From Zygnema cylindricum (Eukaryota > Streptophyta > Zygnematophyceae > Zygnematales > Zygnemataceae), in NCBI GenBank assembly GCA_037447655.1, contig JBBHKE010002976.1, forward strand, positions 575,599-639,598: a stretch of 64,000 nucleotides of DNA, in the 5' to 3' direction. Shown here in pieces: positions 56,083-64,000 of the stretch. The position numbers were made by a program, and so were the translations under genes. Each line of letters starts with the position of its first letter. Position 1 is the stretch's first letter. Under the pieces are notes generated by a model. The model was not told where the DNA came from. It did not search any database and was given only the letters and a program-made list of their open reading frames with translations.

Positions 56083-57376
56083 GGTTATGGGCCCACACAC
56101 ATGGCTGCCCATATTTGATGGATCAAAATATCACTACTGGAAGGATTCACTCGAGAGCTACTTCGAGATGATGGAGTTAATGGATGTGGTGGACGGTACC
56201 TTGGCCGAAACATCAAATGGATGGAAAAGGAAAAATCATGAATGTCTAAGGGTTATCAAGAACTCCTTGACTGCGGATTTGGTAATGTCATACTTAAGTT
56301 TTAAGAGGGCATCTGAATTATGGAAGTGCTTAGAATGTATGTTTGCAAAGACTTCTTTATATCATTGGCTTAGCAATGTTACCAAAATAGTTGAATTCAA
56401 GTATGTAGGAGGTAGTATGGAGAAACACTGTATTGACTTACAAGTATTATTTGCAGAAAATGACTTGGCAGGAGGAAACTTTACAGATGCCCAACAAGCT
56501 ATATTATTAATGAGAAGTCTACCTAAAGAATATAAGAGTGCTTTAGATCGATTGACGTTAATTGATAAAAGGGATTGGAGCTTAACTGTAGCAAGACGTG
56601 TTGTTCTAGATGAAGAGGCTAATAGAAAGATTTTATCCAGTAAGAGGAATATAAAGGAATCTAAGTCTCAGTTTCAGAAAATTAAAAAGAATAGCAAGTT
56701 CGGAGATCAGCAAAAGAATTGTTTTTATTGTAATGATTTGGGACATACCTTCAGGGTATGTCCGTCATATAAAAGTGCATGTGTTACAGGGAAGTTCAGA
56801 GATGGATGGGACAACAACCTAGTTCGACCACCAACAAGAAGAGAATCAAGATCTTTCGTGAGTGAGAGACAAGACTCAACCGATGACAAGAGACATACAC
56901 AGTGTGTTGACAAATTTGTTTACCTACCGACCTTCTATGGTGTTCGGAATGAGGAGAAGGAGGTGACAGAAAAGGAATTGGTGTCCGTTTCTTTTCCAGA
57001 CAACAGATTGGTGAGTACCAAAGAGTTAAAGGAGGAAGAGTTTATTGAAGTGAGGAAAAACGACGAAAGAGAGAAGGACACGATTTTTGTGACCTTATCA
57101 GATGACAAATCAGTGAGTGAAAACTGCCTATTGAAAGGTTTGTTAACTGAAGCAAGAGGAGTTGAAGGAAGAGATGGACACTTAGAAGCAGAAACTAGAA
57201 ATAAGGTGGATGTGGAAATTGGTGAACTAAGAAAAGAACAAAGACAAACTGTTCAGCAAGATAGATTGAGAAAAGAAGTTTGTGGGAGTGAAAAATATAA
57301 TAGAAATGCAAACGTTAGGAATATAGGAAAAGAAAATAGGAAGAAAAGAGTGCAGCTGAAAAGAAGAAGACTATAA
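56057..57376 (+). CDS. Element D gag protein (439 codons, intact)
   Basis: Initiates in the LTR (MAEIGYGQQVMGPHTWLPIF), so codons QVMGP are the primer-binding site. A copia-type gag core (about residues 20-200) has YHYWKDSLESYFEMM, VIKNSLTADLVMSYL and LLMRSLPKEYKSAL. A zinc knuckle follows, C222-X2-C225-X4-H230-X4-C235 (CFYCNDLGHTFRVC). The C-terminal 200 residues are highly charged, rich in Lys, Arg and Glu, and may bind nucleic acid. There are no stops or shifts, unlike every neighbouring copia gene. It would assemble particles and bind its RNA in the cytoplasm. No pol follows. The family call is certain; the tail function is unknown. Confidence 0.9.
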   Translation: MAEIGYGQQVMGPHTWLPIFDGSKYHYWKDSLESYFEMMELMDVVDGTLAETSNGWKRKNHECLRVIKNSLTADLVMSYLSFKRASELWKCLECMFAKTSLYHWLSNVTKIVEFKYVGGSMEKHCIDLQVLFAENDLAGGNFTDAQQAILLMRSLPKEYKSALDRLTLIDKRDWSLTVARRVVLDEEANRKILSSKRNIKESKSQFQKIKKNSKFGDQQKNCFYCNDLGHTFRVCPSYKSACVTGKFRDGWDNNLVRPPTRRESRSFVSERQDSTDDKRHTQCVDKFVYLPTFYGVRNEEKEVTEKELVSVSFPDNRLVSTKELKEEEFIEVRKNDEREKDTIFVTLSDDKSVSENCLLKGLLTEARGVEGRDGHLEAETRNKVDVEIGELRKEQRQTVQQDRLRKEVCGSEKYNRNANVRNIGKENRKKRVQLKRRRL

Positions 57377-58827
57377 ATTAAAATTTCTCGGATGAATGAA
57401 GTTAATAGGGATAGCAAATCCACGAAGACAAACATAGAGGTAAAATAAAAAATTAATATTCTTGACATTAAACAAGTAGAAAACTGTGACAGAAATGAAA
57501 ATTCCCAGAAAAGACAAAAGATAATAAAGAAAACAAAGAGAAGATGCAATATTCGACGGATTAAGAGCAGAAGAAAGCATGCTCAGAAAGTGATTAAGAG
57601 AAGAGAGCGGGAGAAGTGATTTTTTTGGAGAACGTGAATTTAGAGAAATCATAATGTTTGGAAAAACTTATATTACATGTATGTCTTATAAAGACAAGCT
57701 CGTGTTTCATTCAATATTATTGGTAGGATTTTAGATTTAATGTTATTTCTAGTTGATTTAGTTGAAAAGAATGACGAAAAAAAAAAAATGTTATTTATGT
57801 ATTTTTGAAAACGAAGGAGATCAGAAGCAGTGGCGAATCGTTGGAAGCAGTTCACGTCGCGAAGCAGCATAGCAGCGCAGCGGATGATGTGGAAGAATCT
57901 GATAGGGGAGGAGGTACAACAGTTGTTTGATAAAAGTGGGTAGAAGATAAATATGTTTGACAAATACTGATCATATTACTAAGTGACAATTAAGGGTGGA
58001 ATTCAGAGTTATTAGAGAGGTATTATATCATTATTGAAAGGGCAATTTGACATTTATGGCATAGGGGGAGTTGTTACGGGACGATATTCAAATCTGTTAG
58101 TCTGTAAAATTCATAGAAATTAAGGATGGTTGATAAAGTTTTTCGTGGAAGAAAAAGAGTGTTTGAATATTAAATAATTGACTCGGCAAAGAGGCAGTTG
58201 TCAAGAAGAGGAAGTTTGGAAGACATGGCAGAAACGCAGCGGAAGCAGTGGAGAATTAGTGGAAGCAGTTCGCTTCGCAACGCAACAACGAATTATAGCA
58301 ACGCATCGGAAGGAGTGGTGTTACAGCGGTAGTGAAAGTGACAGTTTCACATTTATGACTTACGGGGAGCTGTTACAGGACAAATTCTGCAACGTGGTGG
58401 TTTTCCGCAAGGCAAATGGGACATGGCGACGTCAGCAAAACAGTGGTGATGTATTGTTTTGGCTAATATTTTTGAATCATTAAAAGTGAAGATTGCTACA
58501 GAATTTTTTAATATTCAAATATTTTAATTTTGTTTGTATCTCCATTAGGGTAGAAATATATGCATGGACTACTGAACCTAAAGCTTTAGGGGAGTGTTGA
58601 AAGTGAAAGCTTTAGTTCTCAGTAGATGAGGCTATGATGAGGAAGTTAAGGGTGAAAGGAGCAGCTGTTGAAGTTGCGATGTCGAACTAGCGCAGCATAG
58701 CAACATAGCAGTACACGCTGCATATTCTATTCATACTGCGCTGCGATGTCGAACTAACGCAGCGTAACAACATAGCATTACACGATGCATATTTTTATAG
58801 ATGCACGAAACTAAATTTTCGGGGGAG
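57377..58827 (+). other. Element D, non-coding 3' region with repeated boundary-like motifs
   Basis: About 1.45 kb without coding potential. A segment of roughly 250-300 bp occurs twice in diverged form (about 57800-58070 and 58150-58370). Purine tracts followed by TGTT occur at 58061, 58362, 58587 and finally 58821, the true LTR border. A 50-bp block (GCGATGTCGAACTA...) is repeated at about 58674-58725 and 58740-58795. CAG- and GCAAC-rich words recall 28470-28610. Confidence 0.75.
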
Positions 58828-59926
58828 TGTTGTTTTGAAAAGTTTGTTTCGTGCGTACGCGACATTTCGTGCGCTATATAATTTAATGTGGAGGTTTGAA
58901 TGGATTCATGGATTGGGGGAGCGAACGAACGGATATAACTAAAGTGATGTAAAAGACTCACTGAGTGGCGGGTAGAAGCATTGACAAATGGAGGGCGGAT
59001 CGCGAAGCGATCCGATGTGGAATAAACGAAATATTACCGCCGGTACGGCGCTGTTGCGACGCAGACAGGACAACGCAACTGCGGTTATTTTGGAGGAATA
59101 TGCGCCGCTGGTACAAAGCAGCTGCGACGCAGACGAATCTACGCAGCTGCGGTTACCTTGATATGATCGGCACGGACAAAGCAGCTGACGCAGCTGCTGA
59201 TAATGTAACTAGTATAGATTTTGAGTAATGATATTTGTTTAGTGGTTACTTAGTGGTAGCTTGGTTTTTGACATACAAAGATTATGGAGATGTCGGTGTA
59301 AATATTATATACAACAAAGGTTTGTCTTTTTGCTAATTAGTTATTAGTGTAGAGTTCTTCGATCTGACATACCTCGAACTATTCGGGTATACTTACAATG
59401 TTTAGGTAGATGGTAGATACCGTACGGTTGGTATGCCGCCGTACATTCAGTAGTGAACTCTCTGAGTATAACTTGTAGGACTTAGAATATTATGAGTATC
59501 GCAGTCAAGTTAATCAAAGTAATGGCAGACTGTTTTCTGCATCTTTGACCTGTTGGTGTGATCACTCTGATTGATGCTTTCATGTGAAACTTTGTGGAGT
59601 TATTCTATGATATAGAATCTATATGTGTGTGAAGTTTCATTGTATTCCAGTATCTCTGTAAGATTCTGTGAACAGTCTAAGTGGTTAGTTTGTGAAGCTG
59701 TCAGCTATTTTTGGGAAACTCTGGAGCTTATATCTTCTAGATGCCTTGGTGGATTTTGCTGTAACTTTGGGAGTTTACAATATATATGATATACTACATA
59801 TTGGTGCAGTTTGAGGTGACTTTGTGTACTGTAGAGTAATCTGTGTCGTCTGAAATACAGCTGTTTAAGGGGTAGTCTGTGGGGCTTCCGAGTGTAGTCC
59901 ATGGCTGAAATAGGCTATGGACAACA
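58828..59926 (+). mobile_element. Element D, 3' LTR (1099 bp)
   Basis: Preceded by the polypurine tract TTTTCGGGGGAG. Same length as the 5' LTR. It also ends with the gag start region (ATG at 59901), here running into element C instead of gag. One base of the first CAG hairpin is changed (GCTGTTGCG). Confidence 0.93.
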
Positions 59927-59931
59927 GGACT

Positions 59932-60810
59932 CCCTCATCCCTCAAGAAGTCCTCAAACTGGTTAGTAGTATACTCTCCTCCATTATCACTTCAAATTCTC
60001 TTAATAGGGGTTCCATGCAACTTCTCACTCCATGCTTTATATTCTTTAAAATAAAGTGGTGCTTCAGACTTATTTTTGAGGAAGTAAACTCTAGAATATC
60101 TAGATGAGTCATCAGTTATGGTTAGTATATATCTTCCCCCCCTTACCGAAGGTACTTTGGTCGGTCCCCAAATATCACTGTGTACAAGATCTAACACCCT
60201 TTCCCCTTTATATGTGGCAGATTTTGGAAAGGGCAATCTGTGAGCCTTACCTTGTGCACAGCCACTACAATCATCCATCGTTTCACTATCCCCAAAATGA
60301 ATTCCTTCGACTACAACCTGTTTTTTCATTTCCCTCAAGTTGTGCAAATGCACATGTCTCAGCCGCTTATGCGATATAATTATCTCAGGGACACCAACAT
60401 AATAAGCATTCTTCTTTTCATTGCTCAAGTTAAGCTTAAACATTCCTTGACTACCCTTTTCAGCAGTGAAATAAATCTCATCATCATATTTTGCTGTGAA
60501 AGTTCCCTTTCTATTCTAAGTCTCAAAACCTTTAGCGTCCAAGACAAAAGTAGAGATAAGATTTTTTCTTAACTGAGGTATATAGAGAACATTTGAGAAA
60601 TTCACTATGGATGTATAACCCTCCACTAATACCTTTAAATCTACCGATCCCAGTAGATCTTTAGTTACCACTCTCCCATCCCCATACATTATCTCTACAG
60701 TGGGAATCTTTCCCAGCTTAGTAAATAATTGTTTTTAACAACACGTATGCATTGAGGCACCCGAGTTAATGATCCAACCTTCATCTGGTACTTCTCGGAC
60801 AGCTCTGATC
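59932..60810 (-). pseudogene. Element C, protease and integrase N-terminal part
   Basis: The protease motif near 60765 reads WIINSGASMHT: the catalytic Asp of DSG has become Asn. Integrase (60443-59991) starts MFKLNLSNEKKNAYYVG, the first finger His pair is altered (SHKRLRH for WHKRLGH), and CSGC, HSDIWGP and KRI survive. Element D interrupts it right after FLRDEGV. Stops lie near 60514 and 60735. Confidence 0.88.
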
Positions 60811-61957
60811 GCACACTTTTATCTTTGTGGGATTTCCTTCTCTTCCAATTTTTCGTTGGGAAGAAGCTCCCAATCCTCTTCATCCCAACCGTCCTACTCT
60901 CCGGCCTTCCCGTTCACATGTGTGGTTATAAGTGCCATTTTCTTTTTGGAAGGTCCACCAGGTTTGTTCTCGTTCAGTCTCAGCTCCGTCACCTTGGTGC
61001 ACTCTGCCATGAAGTGACCCGGTTTCTTATAGAAATGACAGAGTCCCTTTGGAGGTCAAGATTCGGATCCATCCGGTTGGACTCCTCTATCTCCTCCTCC
61101 AAAACTCCCATAAGGTTTATTTTTTCCTTGATCTCTCCAATCGGTTCCGGCGGCCAAAGCTTGGTCACTCTTCCCTCCACTTTGAAGTTCAATGGTGTTC
61201 TCTCTAACCAAGATCATCCCAACGACTGTGTTCCAAATCCACTTGCTGTTTGGTTGATCATCAACCCTGTTGTCAATATTGTCATACTCCTCTAGGATCT
61301 TCATCAACAAGGTATTTACCTTCTCCTTTTCAGATTCCACCTTTCCCACGCTCTCTAGCTCCACAAACAAGCCGGCCAAGTCATTACTAAAGTCAATCAT
61401 TTTCTCTCCTTTGTAAACAAATGCCTGAATTTTTTGCTCTGCAATTTTTTGTTCCTGGATTGTACGACTTCTGTAAATGTTTTCAAGAGCCTCCCACAAA
61501 TCAGCTGCTCTTTCTACATTAAGATGGGGTGTGGCTACTTTATGAGAAAAGTGACTGAAAAATGAAGTGATATGCGATGGAGTTATTGAAGTCCCACATT
61601 TTAGGGTCATTCTTTTCAGTTTTAGAAATCACTTCCACTAGTATCACCTTTGGTGTCGATCTAGATGTCATCGGGGTCATCTTTTCCTTTTCTTTTCCTG
61701 TGTCGGTGATGCTACTATCCCCTTTGTCATCCTTCTTTTTTATCTGCTCGGATCCCATTGAGAATCGCACTCATCCAAATCCTGGTGGGACTCCTAATGG
61801 TGTAGATGGCCGCCTCACATGGCCACTCACAATACCCCACAATCGTTTTCCAAGAAGTGTTCCTCTCATCATCTTCTCCAGTAAATAAACCATGTTTTAT
61901 CAAAGGTGGGCACCCTAGAGGGTGGGCCCATAACCTGTAATTATGTGACCTCCATTA
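60811..61957 (-). pseudogene. Element C, gag
   Basis: Starts MEVT-stop-LQVMGPPSRVPTF, read through the primer-binding site; the stop lies in the LTR. A later frame (61610-61056) holds ERAADLWEALENIYRSRTIQ and VNTLLMKILEEYDNIDNRV. The zinc knuckle reads CHFYKKPGHFMAEC, with its second Cys replaced by Tyr. Multiple frame changes. Confidence 0.88.
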
Positions 61958-62985
61958 GTGCACAGAATATATAGCTTACTAGAAGCCTCTACGATAATTT
62001 TGAATGCCCCTCTTTTCCTTAGAACAATTGTCACCCTGGAGGCAAAAACTTTGACTGCCTTCACCCCAGTGAAGGTTGGACTCCCCTAAACCCAAATCAA
62101 AAGGAATCAGTCAAAACGCCCTACCAAGCTATTCAATAATAAGTGGCAAAGATAGCAATATTTATACAAGCTCTCTCAAAGAGAGGCGCCTATCTACCGA
62201 AAACTCTAAGTCCTAAAACCCCTCTCTAAACCCCTTAGTAATAAAGTATAGAGCTAATCAAAAGACTGTACAGCACAAGAAGGTACTCCGACAGATATAC
62301 TTCTGGTACGGCCATTGTACGACATGGCCATGGAGGGGAGGCCTGTCACTCTTGGACTTGTCTCCCCGTTTTTCGCGAATTCTATTAACTTTCGCCAGGA
62401 TGCCACGTGGTGTTTGGTGACGTGACGACCGCTAACAGCCAAGGCGGCCATTCCAAGATGGCGGCATGAATGTTATCCGTCCGATGTTAACCGTCTTTCA
62501 ATTCCAACCGTCGAATTAAATGTGTGGTATATGTTTCGTGTGGTGTCGTAAACCGTACTATACTTTATATTGTATCTATGTTCTATAATTCGTTCATCTA
62601 GCTAAATGGAATTCCCTACGTATGCATGTTTAAATAATTATCACACCTTTCATATCTCAGCACATTTCTTATACTATAGGACAACGCTAATGGCTACTTT
62701 CACAAACGGCAAGTTCCAGGATCAAATCCTGGGTCCGTGAAACCTTTTAGAAAAAACTACCAACTTCTTCTTCTTGCCTTCTTCAGACAACCTACACAGT
62801 CATGGCTCTACCTTCCTCTCCAGTCTTTAGTGACTTCGACAAGTGTGGGGAATTGAGAGAGGAGTTTAGAGGCACAGTGTCTGTGTTTTTTTTTTGCCTT
62901 TTTATTTTGTGTTTCTTTTCTGCCCTTTTATTTTGATCTAATCAGACCTAGAAAATTCTTTACAAAAAAACCTCAAATTTCAACA
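61936..62985 (-). mobile_element. Element C, 5' LTR (1050 bp)
   Basis: Starts TGTTGAAATTTGAGG, ends ATAATTACA at the primer-binding site (61923-61935). The T-arm-like motif is perfect here: CCAGGATCAAATCCTGG around 62719-62729 on the plus strand. Hairpins GGGTTT-AGGG-GAGTCC (with G-U pairs) and CTTCAC-TGGG-GTGAAG. Confidence 0.9.
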
Positions 62986-62990
62986 GTTTT

Positions 62991-63261
62991 TAGCTTGTGG
63001 CTTATGAGGCCACCAATTTTGTAAACCCCCTCCACGAGATTTTCTCCGTTTATGTTCGATACTTAGACGAAGCCTCCGACACCCATTAGTTGAAGTAAAA
63101 TCACTCACTCAATATTTTTGGTTATCGGTAACTTTTATTGCAACTACATTTACGATATGTACTTCGATAAATACTGCGATATTGCTACTTAAAGACTTAA
63201 GGAACATGCGAATAACAAGTTCATATTTCCGCTTAGTATTTAAAACAAAATGCTTTGTCAC
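62991..63261. other. No recognisable feature
   Basis: Flanking DNA between element C and a D-type LTR fragment. It includes ATCGGTAACTTTTAT-like words that may be remnants of the hAT-like family. Confidence 0.3.
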
Positions 63262-63815
63262 TGTTGTCCATAGCCATTTTCAGCCATGGATTTACCCTCG
63301 GAAGCACCACAGACTACCCCAAAAACATCATACTTTGAGTCCACTCAGAATTCTACAGAATACCCAAAACAGCCTGAAACTTCAGGAACAGATAGTTTCT
63401 AGGCCGCTTAGTATTCCCACAAAATATCAGCCTAGGAACAGATAGTTTCTAGGCCGCTTAGTATTCCCACAAAATATCATATAAAAATACCAAACACACT
63501 TATCAAACAACTCCGTCAAAGTTGCAGAAAAACAATCTGCGAAAACTTTGATAAATCTGACCAGCTTCACAATGAATTCCCAAGCAAACCAGACACCCAA
63601 TAGGTCTGCAAATTTTCCACAATATTTAAAATTTAAAAAGAACACACATGCAAAATTCCAGATAATTGTGCCAATACACCTAAGCAATCCTCGGTTGAAA
63701 ATTACCAAAAAGGAGCAAAAACAGTTTTTGTCCAAAATGACTAAGCAAAAACAGTTTTTGTCCAAAAAGTTCCTAAGTCAAAAATGACTAAGTCCTACAA
63801 ATATACACGAGCTCA
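63262..63815 (-). mobile_element. Diverged LTR fragment of the D family
   Basis: On the minus strand it ends ATGGCTGAAAATGGCTATGG-ACAACA like the D LTRs, preceded by GGGGTAGTCTGTGG and CTTCCGAG. The match weakens inward (TGTTTTTCTGCAACTTTGAC). It is truncated by the TA-flanked element at 63819. It shows the D family has older members. Confidence 0.75.
63384..63480. repeat. 50-bp tandem duplication
   Basis: AGGAACAGATAGTTTCTAGG and the following 30 bases occur twice in a row with almost no change, inside the D-type LTR fragment. Confidence 0.9.
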
Positions 63816-63818
63816 CTA

Positions 63819-64000
63819 CACCGCGCATCGTTATGTGTCAATAACTCTAATTTGGGTTCTTAAAATCTTGATATTTTTCCAAAAATAGTATACGTGATTT
63901 TATTTTTTCCTTGACTTTAATTGAGGTTCCGTACAAAATAGCGTCAAGACCGAAAGTACAGCTTTATATAATTAGTGTGGTGTACGGATGATGTCAGACC
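63819..64000. mobile_element. TA-flanked element, cut by the window end
   Basis: Left end CACCGCGCATCGTTAT after TA (63817-63818). The interior AGTGTGGTGTACGG near 63978 matches the 4562 copy. The right end lies outside the window. Confidence 0.8.

Larger units (their letters stand above)
54984..59926 (+). mobile_element. Element D: gag-only non-autonomous copia retrotransposon (4943 bp)
   Basis: Two 1099-bp LTRs that differ at only about a dozen positions, primer-binding site, one intact gag gene, a 1.45-kb non-coding region, a polypurine tract and a perfect GGACT duplication (54979-54983, 59927-59931). It is inserted in the integrase of element C, in the opposite orientation. It has no protease, integrase, RT or RNase H and no trace of them. 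It matches the idea of terminal-repeat retrotransposons carrying gag only, which use pol from other elements. Low LTR divergence makes it one of the youngest insertions here. Confidence 0.93.

Overview
The window is eukaryotic nuclear DNA made almost entirely of transposable elements and their remains. No bacterial operon, rRNA gene or intact canonical tRNA gene is visible. The only host-gene-like feature is the first exon of a small secreted LysM-domain protein (minus strand, 2425-2646). Three things hint at a green-lineage (plant or streptophyte-alga-like) host: the LysM exon, W-box and G-box motifs in the LTRs, and primer-binding sites that match a plant-type initiator tRNA as I remember it. 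This is an inference; the species cannot be named from the sequence.

Layout. 1-3.9 kb: low-complexity tracts around the LysM exon. 3.9-11.0 kb and 24.7-27.9 kb: a family of about 550-bp elements flanked by TA, with termini CACCGNNAATCGYTATTAG, one inserted inside another. 7.8-15.5 kb: other DNA-transposon types (Harbinger-like with TTA duplications, hAT-like with 8-bp duplications) and a telomere-like array. 14.0-21.0 kb: three solo Ty1/copia LTRs and a decayed copia RT/RNase H relic. 21.5-26.2 kb: a foldback element and a hAT-like element inserted in another hAT-like element.

28.1-63.8 kb: a nest of Ty1/copia retrotransposons. A plus-strand internally deleted element (E, 28862-30639) is followed by a foreign gag-like relic and by a minus-strand tandem pair (G-F) that share an LTR. 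A solo LTR (H) is inserted in the 5' LTR of G. An older minus-strand copia element C (41638-62985) was entered twice: by a tandem composite A-B (43185-53095, duplication CAAGT) and by a young gag-only element D (54984-59926, duplication GGACT). Removing the insertions leaves C at about 6.5 kb, a normal copia length.

All the copia elements have the order gag-protease-integrase-RT-RNase H, a polypurine tract AAAATAAGGGGAG just before the 3' LTR, and a primer-binding site GGTTATGGGCCCA matching the initiator-tRNA anticodon arm, as in Drosophila copia. Unusually, gag begins inside the 5' LTR and is read through the primer-binding site. The LTRs also carry two small hairpins with ARGG loops that keep pairing through compensatory changes, and an antisense tRNA T-arm-like block. 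No copia element here looks autonomous: each has stops, frameshifts or deletions. D never encoded pol and would depend on proteins from others.
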